Assembly (NCBI RefSeq): GCF_000621145.1 | Contig: NZ_JHZB01000016.1 | Span: 42,585-106,584, forward strand | DNA: 64,000 nt | From: Desulfobulbus elongatus DSM 2908 | GTDB lineage: Bacteria; Desulfobacterota; Desulfobulbia; Desulfobulbales; Desulfobulbaceae | Reading direction: 5' to 3' | Shown: positions 34,986-44,576 of the stretch, one piece after another | Position numbering within the stretch: the first letter of the stretch is position 1 | Layout of the letters: each line of letters begins with the position of its first letter | The notes under the pieces: model-generated | What the model was told of the DNA's origin: nothing | Database searches by the model: none | Seen by the model: only the letters and a program-made list of their open reading frames with translations | Made by a program: the position numbers and the translations under genes

Positions 34986-37526
34986 TCAAGACGGGGATGG
35001 CGTTTCCCGGACTCCGGTCTTCAGGATCCGCACCAGCAGGGCCTCCCGTTCGGGAAAACCGAGCACCTTTTCCAGAATTTCCCGAGGATTGGTGCCGGGT
35101 TGCCCCTGCTGGCCGAACAGATCGAGAAAGATCTGCCCCCGGTCGAATTCCAGGCGGGTCACCAGGGGCCTCAGGTCGAGTTCCTTGTGCCGGTTCTTAC
35201 GGAACCGGTCGATGACAAAGGATTCCCGACCGAGAAAATCGGCCATGTTCTGCTGCAATGCCTCGGGATACCCTGTTGCGGACAGAAGGTAGCTGGTGAT
35301 GCTGCCCATGGCCACGGCGCGCGGCGCCGGCCCGACCGCCCGCACCCGGATGGTTGCGGGCAGGTGGCTGTTGAGCAGGGCCACGGTCTCCTCCAGGGAG
35401 GTCAGCGGCCTGGCCAGATCCATGTCGAAGGACTCCGCCAGGCTCTCGACGCCCACCGGCAGGGCCTGACTGAACGAAACCCGGGGAGAGGGATTGAAGC
35501 CGCCGGAAAACAGGAGCGGCAGGCCGGCCCGCTGCAGGGTGCGGAACACCAGTTGCAGCAGTTCCAGATGCCCGTAAAAACGGCTGTCGCCCAGGCGGGA
35601 ATAATGGACCCGGTAGGCATGCGCCTGCGGCGGCTGTGCCGGTTCTTGCTTGGCTGGCCGCGCAGGGGAAGCCGGCGGTGCGGTCGGCCGCGCCTGGACG
35701 ACCGGCCGCACGGTTTTGAAGTCGCAGAGGCCGCAGCCCTGACAACCGTGCACGCGGCAGTCCGGAGTGTACTCCTGCGCAAAGGCCTTGGCCCGCTCTG
35801 CTTCGAGGAAGGACCGCTCGACCCCACTGTGGAGATGGTCCCAGGGCAGCACTTCCTCCACCTGCCGCTGCCGGAGGTACTCCTCCAGGACAAGTCCGCA
35901 TGCAGCCGCGGCCCGACACCACAGTTCCAGATCGAACCGCTCGGACCAGCTGTCCAGGCGGGCGCCCATGGTCCAGGCGGTCTCGATCAGCCGGGACAGC
36001 CGCCGGTCGCCCCTGGAAAAGACGCCTTCCAGGAAGGACTGCTCCGGATCGTGCCATTTGAGCTTGTAGCCCTGACGGGGCAGCATCTGCTTCAAGCGGT
36101 TGATCCTGGCCCTCGATTCGTCCAGGCCGATCTGCGCCTCCCACTGGAACGGGGTGTGCGGCTTGGGCACGAAGGTGGCCACGCCCAGGTTGACCTGCAC
36201 CGGCCGGCCCTTGCCCTGCCCGCCCTGGGCGCGGGCCTTCTTGGCCACCTGGACGATGCCGAGGGCATCGGCCTCGGTCTCGGTCGGCAATCCCACCATG
36301 AAGTAGAGCTTGATCAGCTTCCAGCCCAGGGCAAAGGCGTCCCGGCAGGTGGCCAGCAGATCCTCTTCGGTGATGCCCTTGTTGATGACCTGGCGCAACC
36401 GGTCGGTCCCCGCCTCCGGGGCAATGGTGAAGCCGGTTTTCCTGACGCGCTTGATCTGCTCCATGATCTCCGGCGTCAAAGTTCCGACTCGCATGGACGG
36501 CATGGACACCGACACGAAACCGTCGGCAAACCGATCCATCAGAGCGGCCATCAGTTCGCCCAGGCAGGAAAAATCGCCGGTGGAGAGCGAGAGCAGGGCC
36601 AATTCCTCGAAACCCGAACTGGCGATGCCCTCGTTGGCCAGTTGCATGATGTCCTCCAGGCTCCGTTCCCGCACCGGCCGGTAAGTTATGCCGGCCTGGC
36701 AGAAACGGCAGCCGCGGGTGCAGCCGCGCGCGATTTCCACGCCGAGCCGGTCGTGTACCGGATTGACCACCGGCACCAGGGGATGATGCAGGACGGATGG
36801 GGCATGCAGTTGCGGCAGCACCCGCCGGCGCACGAAGGGGATGTCCGGATGGAGCGCATCGACGGCAACCAGGCGGCCCTGCACATATCGCGGCGCAAAC
36901 AGGGCGGGGATGTAGACGCCCGGCATCCGGGCCAAGCGCTCCAACACTGCGGTCCGTTGCCAGCGCTCCCTTTTGGCCGATGCCAGCAGTGCGGCGATCT
37001 CCAGGATGATCTCCTCGCCGTCTCCCAGGACGATGGCGTCGAAAAACTCGGCCACCGGCTCTGGATTGAGTGCGCAGGAGCCGCCGCCCAGCACCAGGGG
37101 ATGAGCTTCCGTCCGGTCGACGGCCCGGAAAGGCACTCCCGCCAGATCGAGCACGGTCAGGATATTGGTGAAGCAGAGTTCATAGGGCAGGGTGATGCCC
37201 AGCACATCGTAGGCCGCCAGCGGCACCTTCGCTTCCAGGGAAAACAGCGGCATCTTTTGGCCACGCAGCTCCCGCTCCATGTCGACATCGGGGACATAGG
37301 CCCGATGCGCTGTTGTTTTCTCCAGGTTATTGAGGAGATGGTAAAGAATCTGCAACCCCTGGTGGGACATGCCGATTTCGTACAGGTCGGGAAAGATGAG
37401 GCAGAAATTGAGATCGCCGGCGTCAAACCGGCTGTCGGCCGAGTGGAGTTCACCGCCAACATATTGACCCGGCTTGCGCACCAGGGGTAGAATCCGGTCG
37501 AGATCAAGGGAACAAGGAACGGCCAT
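34986..37526 (-). CDS. Large radical SAM protein with C-terminal DUF2344-like domain
   Basis: 846 residues from ATG 37524-37526; a longer frame upstream has low-complexity Phe/Arg sequence and no ribosome site. N-terminal region (about 20-200) resembles the cobalamin-binding/Rossmann-like part of B12-type radical SAM proteins (FCLIFPDLYEIGMSHQGLQIL). The radical SAM cluster is Cys269, Cys273, Cys276 (GCTRGCRFCQAG). A second Cys cluster CRVHGCQGCGLC lies near residue 590-605, and the last ~220 residues (HYSRLGDSRFYGHLELLQLVFRTLQRAGLP) form the radical-SAM-linked DUF2344 domain. This is a fused form of two proteins that are separate in other phyla. Function unknown; a role in RNA or cofactor modification has been suggested for relatives. 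Confidence 0.85.
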   Translation of the reverse strand: MAVPCSLDLDRILPLVRKPGQYVGGELHSADSRFDAGDLNFCLIFPDLYEIGMSHQGLQILYHLLNNLEKTTAHRAYVPDVDMERELRGQKMPLFSLEAKVPLAAYDVLGITLPYELCFTNILTVLDLAGVPFRAVDRTEAHPLVLGGGSCALNPEPVAEFFDAIVLGDGEEIILEIAALLASAKRERWQRTAVLERLARMPGVYIPALFAPRYVQGRLVAVDALHPDIPFVRRRVLPQLHAPSVLHHPLVPVVNPVHDRLGVEIARGCTRGCRFCQAGITYRPVRERSLEDIMQLANEGIASSGFEELALLSLSTGDFSCLGELMAALMDRFADGFVSVSMPSMRVGTLTPEIMEQIKRVRKTGFTIAPEAGTDRLRQVINKGITEEDLLATCRDAFALGWKLIKLYFMVGLPTETEADALGIVQVAKKARAQGGQGKGRPVQVNLGVATFVPKPHTPFQWEAQIGLDESRARINRLKQMLPRQGYKLKWHDPEQSFLEGVFSRGDRRLSRLIETAWTMGARLDSWSERFDLELWCRAAAACGLVLEEYLRQRQVEEVLPWDHLHSGVERSFLEAERAKAFAQEYTPDCRVHGCQGCGLCDFKTVRPVVQARPTAPPASPARPAKQEPAQPPQAHAYRVHYSRLGDSRFYGHLELLQLVFRTLQRAGLPLLFSGGFNPSPRVSFSQALPVGVESLAESFDMDLARPLTSLEETVALLNSHLPATIRVRAVGPAPRAVAMGSITSYLLSATGYPEALQQNMADFLGRESFVIDRFRKNRHKELDLRPLVTRLEFDRGQIFLDLFGQQGQPGTNPREILEKVLGFPEREALLVRILKTGVRETPSPS

Positions 37527-37767
37527 GACACAAGAAGACACGTGAAAAAAAGAGAAATAAAAAAAACGGGCCATCCGAACCGACGCTCTTTTCTGACAAA
37601 AAACAGGCGTCGGGCCCGGAGCCCCCGAAAAAAAACGGCCGCCGACACGCGACCGGAATATGTGTGGACCGGGCCTCCCGGCAAACCGCAAATATCGGCG
37701 CGATTTTTGCTTAAAAACAGAAAGGTTTTTCAGGAAACCGACTCCCGTCCTTTTCCCTCAACGTACA

Positions 37768-39114
37768 ATGGACAAAAAAATGAAAAAATCATTCCTTGCC
37801 CTTGTCTCGCGCTCTCTGTTGGCCCTGACACTGGTACTGACCTGCGGTTCCGCCGGTGCCGAGGACGCGCCGGTTGCGCCGCAACTGCAAAAGCTCAAGC
37901 ACACCGTCCTCTCGCCCACCAGCGAACAGGTGGTCCTGCAACTCAACGGCTCCTATAGTCCAAAAATCTTCACTTTGAAAGACGAAAACCCCAGGCTCAT
38001 CTTCGATTTCGCCGACATGACCCACGGCAGGGACGTGCAGGGCATCACCACCACCAAGGGCGCGATCGTCAAGCGGGTACGCGTCGGCATGCACACCGTC
38101 GATGCGCCGAAAACCCGCATCGTCTTCGATGTCGCCACCTTCAAGGGACTGACTTATACCCAAAAATTCGACGAGAACAGCTCATCCCTCGTGATTCAGT
38201 TCACCAGGACAGGAAAGACAGCCGCCCCGCAGCAACGGGAAGATGCATCCGCAACGGTGTCTGCACCGGAAACGGCGGCGTCCCCGGGCGCACCGGGCGA
38301 GCCGGAAACCGCTTCCGCTCAGGCGGAGCAGCCTCCTGCGCCGCAGCAGCCGGCGTCTCCCGGCCACGAGGAGAAGAGCGCAACCAGACCGCCACAACCG
38401 GAACCACCGCAGCCAGCCGAACAGGCCACCGCGCCCGCCAAGGAAGTCCCGGCAGGAGCGCCCGAAAAAACGGCAAAGGCCGAGGCGGCCGCGCCCCCGG
38501 CTCCGGTCAAGCCGATGGCGGACGCCGCCGCCGAGCCGGAGGAGCAAGCGATGGCACCGATGGCGGCGGCAAAGCCGGAAGAACCGGCCGGGGAAACCGT
38601 AGCGCCACCCGCTGGCAAGGACGAGGGAAAGAAGAGCGAGACCGCTGGCGGGGAGAAACAGCGACCCGGGACCGCCACCGCCTCACAGGCCGCCGCGCCC
38701 GCCGGCACGGACAAATCCGCGACAGCCAAGCCCGAGGTGACCAAGCCCGCCGCTCTCGCCGCAACCTCCGAACGGCCGCAGCTTGAATACGTCAAATTCG
38801 ACGCCTCTTCGCCCAAGGGCGAGATGGTCCTGTTCAAACTGAACGGCTTCCATCCCCCGGCCGTGCGCGGGGTCGAAGAGGGCATTCCCCGGGTCATCTG
38901 CGAGTTCAACAACACCAAGCTGATCGGAAAGACCAAGAATCCGATCAAAACCGACGGCAAATTCGTCAAGGTGATCCGCACTTCGGCCACCAAGAAGCCG
39001 GAGAGGGTCCGGGTGGTGATCGACCTGGAGCCCAACCGCAGTTACGACCTGCAGCAGGTGTTCTTCAAGGAGGACAATCTCTTTGTGCTCATCGTCAACA
39101 CGGTGAAGAAATAG
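37768..39114 (+). CDS. Two-AMIN-domain periplasmic protein with long Pro/Ala/Glu linker
   Basis: 448 residues from ATG 37768; preceding codons lack a signal. Signal peptide MKKSFLALVSRSLLALTLVLTCGSAGA. First AMIN-like beta domain at about 35-150 (VLSPTSEQVVLQLNGSYSPKIFTL, PRLIFDFADM, KTRIVFDVATFKGL), a ~200-residue Pro/Ala/Glu/Lys-rich disordered linker, and a second AMIN domain at about 340-448 (GEMVLFKLNGFHPPAVRGVEEGIPRVICEFNN). AMIN domains localise proteins to peptidoglycan or to secretin complexes. No amidase domain is attached, so it is probably a scaffold at the envelope. The stop is 4 bp from the end of the convergent LolB-like gene. Confidence 0.82.
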   Translation: MDKKMKKSFLALVSRSLLALTLVLTCGSAGAEDAPVAPQLQKLKHTVLSPTSEQVVLQLNGSYSPKIFTLKDENPRLIFDFADMTHGRDVQGITTTKGAIVKRVRVGMHTVDAPKTRIVFDVATFKGLTYTQKFDENSSSLVIQFTRTGKTAAPQQREDASATVSAPETAASPGAPGEPETASAQAEQPPAPQQPASPGHEEKSATRPPQPEPPQPAEQATAPAKEVPAGAPEKTAKAEAAAPPAPVKPMADAAAEPEEQAMAPMAAAKPEEPAGETVAPPAGKDEGKKSETAGGEKQRPGTATASQAAAPAGTDKSATAKPEVTKPAALAATSERPQLEYVKFDASSPKGEMVLFKLNGFHPPAVRGVEEGIPRVICEFNNTKLIGKTKNPIKTDGKFVKVIRTSATKKPERVRVVIDLEPNRSYDLQQVFFKEDNLFVLIVNTVKK

Positions 39115-39118
39115 ACGG

Positions 39119-39928
39119 TCAGGGGACGCGTTCCACCGTGAAATGGGGCGGCGACTCCACACGAAAAGCCGCCTCCTCCTGGGGAGAGTGGGAAAAGATC
39201 TGTTCGACCTGGACGGTCAGGGTGCCGGTCACCGCCTCGCCGGTGATACGGAGACGGACCGGCCAGGCACGACCGCTGCCGCCCTCCTTCCGGTACTCGG
39301 CATACTCCAGGGCCAGCACCTGATCCCCTCGGGCATCGAACAGCAGGTGCTGGGCCATGGTGCCGCTCTCCCTGTCCAGCAGGACATAATGGCCCTGCCT
39401 GCGGCCATCGCGCCACTGGTACCAGAATCCCCGACCCGCCTCGTCCCGGGTCGGCGCAGCCGCCTCCCCTTCCCCCTCGGCGAGAAACCCGCCCAACAGC
39501 GGCAGCAGATCTTCGGGCGCCACCGCCGCCGGCACATACGACCGCCAGAACCGGGAATGGATCGTGCCCTGATAGACATGGCCGGCCCGGTTGTCGATCA
39601 TGGTGAAGGCAGAGGCATCGGCGACCGCCAGGATGAGCGTCCGTCCCAGGGGGTCGCTGGCCGCCACCCGGAGCAGTGCCGGCCGCTGCACCAGCAGGGT
39701 GGCGCTCACTGCGCCCTTGCTGCCCGGCACATCCCACAGCAGGCGGACATCGGCGTCAAGGGCCTGCGGTCGCGTGCCGGCGAGGAAGTCCGCCCACAGG
39801 GTTCCGGCTTCCCGCTCCTCGGCGGGACTGAGCGGCAGCGTCTTGGGCTGCTTGCCGGCGCAGCCGGCGAGAATCGCCACGCACCACAGAATCAGGAGCT
39901 GCAGGCACAGGGACCGATCCACGCGCAT
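39119..39928 (-). CDS. LolB/DUF4292-like outer-membrane lipoprotein
   Basis: 269 residues. Lipoprotein signal with lipobox LAGC (Cys near 23). The rest has a LolB-like half-barrel pattern: DADVRLLWDVPGSKGAVSATLLVQRPALLRV, LGRTLILAVADASAFTMID and later beta strands. LolB accepts lipoproteins at the outer membrane in enterobacteria; in this phylum related proteins are usually unassigned. Start codon overlaps the TPR gene stop by one base (TGATG), so the two are translationally coupled. It is the last gene of the long minus-strand run. Confidence 0.72.
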   Translation of the reverse strand: MRVDRSLCLQLLILWCVAILAGCAGKQPKTLPLSPAEEREAGTLWADFLAGTRPQALDADVRLLWDVPGSKGAVSATLLVQRPALLRVAASDPLGRTLILAVADASAFTMIDNRAGHVYQGTIHSRFWRSYVPAAVAPEDLLPLLGGFLAEGEGEAAAPTRDEAGRGFWYQWRDGRRQGHYVLLDRESGTMAQHLLFDARGDQVLALEYAEYRKEGGSGRAWPVRLRITGEAVTGTLTVQVEQIFSHSPQEEAAFRVESPPHFTVERVP

Positions 39929-41664
39929 CAGCGGATACCCTGCCGTTCCAGAATACGGATCTTTTCCTGAATCCTTTTTTTGCCCTTTTCGTCTTCAGTG
40001 GCGAACTTCACCGCCTTTTTGTACGTCTGCACCGCATCCCGCACCCGCCCCTTCTCCAGATAGACGTCGCCGAGGTGCTCCAGAATGGCCGCGTCCTCGG
40101 GAGAGAGCCGCACCGCCGTCTCCAGTTCCTTGATGGCCTGATCGAGCTTGCCGAGCCGGTAATAGACCCAGCCCAGGCTGTCGCGGATGTAACCGTTGTC
40201 GGGTTTGAGTTCGATGGCCCGCTGAATGTATTCCAGAGCCTGATCGAGATTGATTTTCTTGTCGGCCCAACTGAACCCGACAAAATTCAGGGCGGCGGCG
40301 TTGTCGGGTTTGAGGGTGATGATTTTCTGCATGACCGCCAGCGCCGCGCCGTGTTCGCCGTTGTCCTCCAGCAACAGACCGTATTCGTAGAGCAGGTCTT
40401 CGTCGTTGGGGAACACTTCCAGTCCCTGCAGCAGCACCTTTTTGCTGAGATCGTCGCGGCCTTCGATCTGATGGAGGGCGGCGAGCATGACATACATCTC
40501 GGCGGTGCGTACCTCTCCCGCGTCCAGATGGCTTTCCAGGAGTTGCCGGGCTTCGTCCAGTTTGTTCTGCTCCCTGAGAATACGCACCTGGAGCAGCAGA
40601 CCGTTCGCATATTCGGGGTCCTTGCGGTCAAGCAACTGCAACTGCTTCAGCGCCCGCCCGTATTTCTGTTGCTGCGCCAGCAGCACGGCAAGAAAATACC
40701 TGGCCTCGGACAGGTTCTCCTTGTCCAGGATTTTATTGGTGATGGCGATGGCCTTGTCGAATTGGCCCTGCCTGGCATACAGGCGGGCGATGGTCAGGTC
40801 GACGCGCTGGGGCTGTTCGGCATAGGTTTTCAGCCGGTTCAATTCGGCCAGGGCCTGATTGACCTTTTTCTGGAGCAGATAGACATGGATCAGGGCCACC
40901 CGGGCCGCCTCGTTCTGTTCGTCGCGCTCGACCACGGTTTCAAAAAGGGTGGCCGCCTCGTCGTATCGCCCGTTCTTGATGTACAGCTCACCCAGTTCCA
41001 GATGCAATTCACTGGACCAGTTCCGCTCCAGCGCCTTGAGGTAGTGCTCCACCGCCTCGTCGATCCGCTCCTCCATCTGGCAGAGACGGGCCATGAGGAT
41101 ATGGCCGGGGTAGGAAGACGGGTCCTGGGCCAGCACCCGCTCCAGCAGCGGCCTGGCCGCGGCCGCCTGGCCGGCGCCCATGTACATTTCGGCCAGCAGC
41201 ATCAGAATGGCAGGATCGTCGGGGTTCTGCTCGCTGATCAACCGGTATTGGGCCATGGCCTCGGTGTTCTTCTTCTGGTTGAGCAGCACCTTGGCGTAAA
41301 GCATGCGCATGCCGGTCCGGTCCGGGTGCGCGGCCAGATAGTCGTGCAGCCAGAGGGCGGCTTCGTCGGTCCGCTCCAGCCGCAGCAGCAGAATCGGGAC
41401 CTTTTCACTGACGAACTCGGCCTGATCGTCGCAGATCAGGGCCTTCTGGTAGAACTCCAGGGCTTCCTCGAAACGGAGCAGCAATTCGGCATGCCGGCCC
41501 CAGAGGAAATAGGCGTAGGAACAGGCGTGATCGGCCTTGCCGCCACCGGGGGCGGCCTGCAGCGCAGCCGTTTCGGCCTTGGGCTGGCAGCCGCCGGCCA
41601 GGAGGGCCACGCAGCCCAGAAGGGCAAGCAGCCGAAGAGGGAAAGCAAGCATGAACCGGAGCAT
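39928..41664 (-). CDS. TPR-repeat lipoprotein
   Basis: 578 residues from ATG 41662-41664, which overlaps the tmk stop as TGATG; the longer frame upstream is low-complexity. Lipobox LAGGC near residue 26. Followed by about fourteen tetratricopeptide-like repeats (for example FEEALEFYQKALICD, YDEAATLFETVVERDEQNEAA, LDQALEYIQRAIELKPDNGYIRDSLGWVYYRLGKLDQAI). A lipid-anchored protein-protein scaffold, perhaps for envelope assembly together with the LolB-like partner downstream. No enzymatic motif seen. Confidence 0.85.
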   Translation of the reverse strand: MLRFMLAFPLRLLALLGCVALLAGGCQPKAETAALQAAPGGGKADHACSYAYFLWGRHAELLLRFEEALEFYQKALICDDQAEFVSEKVPILLLRLERTDEAALWLHDYLAAHPDRTGMRMLYAKVLLNQKKNTEAMAQYRLISEQNPDDPAILMLLAEMYMGAGQAAAARPLLERVLAQDPSSYPGHILMARLCQMEERIDEAVEHYLKALERNWSSELHLELGELYIKNGRYDEAATLFETVVERDEQNEAARVALIHVYLLQKKVNQALAELNRLKTYAEQPQRVDLTIARLYARQGQFDKAIAITNKILDKENLSEARYFLAVLLAQQQKYGRALKQLQLLDRKDPEYANGLLLQVRILREQNKLDEARQLLESHLDAGEVRTAEMYVMLAALHQIEGRDDLSKKVLLQGLEVFPNDEDLLYEYGLLLEDNGEHGAALAVMQKIITLKPDNAAALNFVGFSWADKKINLDQALEYIQRAIELKPDNGYIRDSLGWVYYRLGKLDQAIKELETAVRLSPEDAAILEHLGDVYLEKGRVRDAVQTYKKAVKFATEDEKGKKRIQEKIRILERQGIR

Positions 41665-42272
41665 CACACACCTTTGCGCACAAGCAGTTGCTGGACCGCC
41701 GCGCGGATGGAGGCCTGCACCTCCGCCACCGGCCGGGCGGCATGGATGCGTACTATACAACTGTGGGGAAAGGATGCAAAGAGTGCGGCCACTTTTTCCA
41801 ACTGGTCCCGTTGCTCGAAATCGTTGAGGGTTTCGCCGCGCAGATCGCAGATCCGGGCGATACCCTCCGCCACCGGCAAGGTGAGCAGGAGCACCAGGTC
41901 CGGCTCCGGTGCGAACTCATGGCAGGCGAAGATACGGGCCGGATCGCACCCCGCCGCACCCTGGTAGGCGGCGGTGGAAAAGTAGTAGCGGTCGGTGAGC
42001 ACGATCGCGCCCCGGCCCAGGGCGGGCCGGATGCACTCATCCACGTGCTGGCGGCGGTCGAGGAGAAACAGCTCCAGTTCCTGCGCCGGCGAAGCCTGCT
42101 TCCGGTTCCGGTACAGGGCGCGGATCTGCTGGCCATAGGGACCGTCCGTCGGTTCCCTGGTTTCGACCACAGCCAATCCCCGGTCGCGCAGATAGGCGGC
42201 CAAGAGGGGCAACTGGGTCGATTTGCCGGTGCCGTCGATGCCCTCGAAAGCGATCAGCAAACCCGGCTTCAT
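41664..42272 (-). CDS. tmk: Thymidylate kinase
   Basis: 202 residues, full length. P-loop FEGIDGTGKSTQ (residues 9-20), DRX motif LTDRYYFST and the LID region; ETREPTDGPYG near residue 38. Phosphorylates dTMP to dTDP. Start overlaps the pdxA stop by 4 bp (ATGA) and the stop overlaps the TPR gene start, so three genes are coupled. Confidence 0.96.
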   Translation of the reverse strand: MKPGLLIAFEGIDGTGKSTQLPLLAAYLRDRGLAVVETREPTDGPYGQQIRALYRNRKQASPAQELELFLLDRRQHVDECIRPALGRGAIVLTDRYYFSTAAYQGAAGCDPARIFACHEFAPEPDLVLLLTLPVAEGIARICDLRGETLNDFEQRDQLEKVAALFASFPHSCIVRIHAARPVAEVQASIRAAVQQLLVRKGV

Positions 42273-43288
42273 GCCGCACCTCCCCGGCGCCGGTTGGCGA
42301 CAATGGTCTGCGCCAGGATCAGGGCCGCGGCCAGGCTCGAGGGATCGGCCAGATTCCTGCCGGCGATGTCGTAGGCGGTGCCGTGGTCAACCGAGGTGCG
42401 GACCAGCGGCAGGCCGAGGGTGACGTTGACGCCGTCCTGGAAATGGAGGAGCTTGAAGGGGATCAGCCCCTGGTCGTGATAGAGGGCGACCACCGCGTCG
42501 TATCGGCCGGAGGCGGCCTGGTGAAACACCGTGTCCGGCGGCCAGGGGCCGCTGACCTCATCGGCGGCAAAGCCGGCCAGGGCCGGGGCGATGATCTGCG
42601 CTTCCTCGTCGCCGAACAGGCCATGCTCGCCGCCGTGGGGGTTCAGCCCGGCCACCGCGATGCGGGGCCTGGCCACGGCGAAATCGCGTTGCAGGGCGGT
42701 TCGGGTCATGGCGATACAGTCGGCGATCTCCGCCGACGTCAGCAGCTCGGGCACCCGGCGCAGCGGCACATGGATGGTGACCAGCACCACCTTGAGCCTC
42801 GGCCCGGCCATCATCATCCGCACCTGCGGGGTGCCGGTGAGGGCAGCCAGCATTTCCGTGTGCCCCAGATAGGGATAGCCCGCTGCCTGCAGGCTCTTCT
42901 TGCTGATCGGGCAGGTGACGATGGCACTGCACGCTCCTGTGCCGACCAGGCGAACCGCCTCCTCGATGCATTGGCCCATGACCCTGCCGGTGGCCGCATC
43001 GGGTTGGCCCCAGTGAACCGGGGCGGTCCGGGGTGGTCCGGCCTGCAGCACCGGAATGGTCCCCTTGCCGGCAAGCTGTCCGGGGCGCCAGGGTTCGATG
43101 GACACGGTCAAACCGAGCCGGTCGGCGGCCTGCCGCAGCACCGCCGCATCCCCCACCACGATGGCCTGGCCCGAGGCGGGGCCATCGTCCCGGCCGAACA
43201 ACCGGCAGATGATTTCCGGACCGATTCCCGCCGGACAGCCCATGGTGACGGCCACCGGGACCCGGTCTTTCCTTGCTGCGTTGTCCAT
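42269..43288 (-). CDS. pdxA: 4-hydroxythreonine-4-phosphate dehydrogenase
   Basis: 339 residues. VAVTMGCPAGIGPEI at the start, SKKSLQAAGYPYLGHTEMLA with the metal His, VAGLNPHGGEHGLFGDEE, YHDQGLIPFKLL and RTSVDHGTAYDIAG, all PdxA motifs. NAD-dependent oxidation in the DXP-dependent pyridoxal 5'-phosphate pathway. Fourteen bases separate it from yraN. PdxA-like paralogues act on other substrates, but the motifs are classical. Confidence 0.93.
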   Translation of the reverse strand: MDNAARKDRVPVAVTMGCPAGIGPEIICRLFGRDDGPASGQAIVVGDAAVLRQAADRLGLTVSIEPWRPGQLAGKGTIPVLQAGPPRTAPVHWGQPDAATGRVMGQCIEEAVRLVGTGACSAIVTCPISKKSLQAAGYPYLGHTEMLAALTGTPQVRMMMAGPRLKVVLVTIHVPLRRVPELLTSAEIADCIAMTRTALQRDFAVARPRIAVAGLNPHGGEHGLFGDEEAQIIAPALAGFAADEVSGPWPPDTVFHQAASGRYDAVVALYHDQGLIPFKLLHFQDGVNVTLGLPLVRTSVDHGTAYDIAGRNLADPSSLAAALILAQTIVANRRRGGAA

Positions 43289-43297
43289 GGCACGCTC

Positions 43298-43684
43298 CTA
43301 AAGAGCAAAATCAAAAGCGTTTTTAATGTGATCGATGGCGACCGGCCGGTTGTCATTATCCAGCCGGACCGCGATCACGTCGAACCGGGCGGGCGCTTCC
43401 AGCAAACCGTGGCTCTGGAGGTATTCCTGGGCGATGCGGCAGAGCTGCCGCTGCTTGCGGCCGTCCACCGCCTCGAAGGCCGAACCGAATTCCAGGGATT
43501 GCCGGGTCTTGACCTCCACGAAGACCAGGGTGTCGCCGTCCCGGGCGATGATGTCGACCTCGCCGTAGGGTTTGCGGTAGTTCTTGGCAACGATGACGTA
43601 GCGCCGCCTGGTCAGGAACTCGGCAGCCAGGGATTCGCCCAGGCGGCCCGTGGGCAGGGTCGCCTTTTTCTTGCGCAGCACCAC
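43298..43684 (-). CDS. YraN family putative endonuclease
   Basis: 128 residues from a GTG at 43682-43684 with GGGGAGAGG just upstream; the longer frame runs into rnhB and is Arg-rich noise. Restriction-endonuclease-like core GEVDIIARDGDTLVFVEVKTR with the Asp and Glu-x-Lys of that fold. UPF0102/YraN proteins are nearly universal and small; a role in DNA repair or recombination is suspected but not shown. It lies directly after rnhB, a very common pairing. Confidence 0.85.
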   Translation of the reverse strand: MVLRKKKATLPTGRLGESLAAEFLTRRRYVIVAKNYRKPYGEVDIIARDGDTLVFVEVKTRQSLEFGSAFEAVDGRKQRQLCRIAQEYLQSHGLLEAPARFDVIAVRLDNDNRPVAIDHIKNAFDFAL

Positions 43685-43706
43685 CGTCCTCTCCCCTGTC
43701 AGGCTT

Positions 43707-44417
43707 TCACCACCGGCCGCGCGGCACCGGCGACGGCGCCCCGGTCTCTTCCGAAAAGAATTCGGCCACGCCCCGAAACGTGCGGCGATGCAGCGGGCAG
43801 GGGCCATGGCTGGCAATCGCCTGCCGGTGCGCCTTGGTCGGATAGCCCTGGTGGCGGTCGAAACCGTAGTGCGGGTAGCGCGCATGGGCCTCGGCCATCA
43901 GCCGGTCCCTGGTCACCTTGGCAATGATCGAGGCGGCGGCGATGGAGGCGCTTTTCGACTCGCCCTTGATCAGGGTCAGCTGCGGGACTGCGACCGGCAC
44001 CCGGTTGCGGCCGTCGACAAGCAAAAAGTCCGGTTCCCGGCCGCCATTGGCGGCGGTGCATTCGGCGAGCGCCCGCCGCATCGCCAACAGGGAGGCCTGG
44101 AGGATGTTGACCGCCTCTATCTCCCGCGGACCGGCCATACCGATGCCGATGACGGCGCCGTTTTGCCGAAGGAGCGCAAACAGGTGATCGCGCTGGGATG
44201 CGGTCAGTTGCTTGGAATCGCGGAAAACCCGATGGTCGCCGTCCCGGGGCAGAACCACGCAGGCGGCCACCACCGGGCCGGCCAGCGGCCCGCGGCCGGC
44301 CTCGTCGAGACCGGCGACCAGGCTCGCGCCTTGGCCGAAAAGTTGACGCTCAACGGAAAAGGTGTCGTCCGGCACGGGGGACACCTTGGGGAAAAGAGAA
44401 GAAACGCATGGGTTCAT
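43707..44417 (-). CDS. rnhB: Ribonuclease HII
   Basis: 236 residues from the ATG at 44415-44417; ATG 44435 is an alternative and neither has a strong ribosome site. Active-site motifs VAGLDEAGRGPLAGPVVAA (Asp, Glu), DSKQLTASQR, the second Asp in LLVDG, and SIIAKVTRDRLM. Removes RNA primers and single ribonucleotides from DNA. The ~25-residue leader before the core (SSLFPKVSPVPDDTFSVERQ) is longer than usual. Confidence 0.92.
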   Translation of the reverse strand: MNPCVSSLFPKVSPVPDDTFSVERQLFGQGASLVAGLDEAGRGPLAGPVVAACVVLPRDGDHRVFRDSKQLTASQRDHLFALLRQNGAVIGIGMAGPREIEAVNILQASLLAMRRALAECTAANGGREPDFLLVDGRNRVPVAVPQLTLIKGESKSASIAAASIIAKVTRDRLMAEAHARYPHYGFDRHQGYPTKAHRQAIASHGPCPLHRRTFRGVAEFFSEETGAPSPVPRGRW

Positions 44418-44576
44418 ACGCCCATTGCCATGCATTGCCACTGCGGGAAGGAAAAAGGAAAAGGCGCAGCCAGAGAACCGGGGCTCTGTGGCGGCAGCCG
44501 ACCCGGTCGCCGCCACAGAGTCCCGGCCAATCGATAACTCCCGCCCTCCGGCCTGACCGGGACGGGAAGGCACCCT

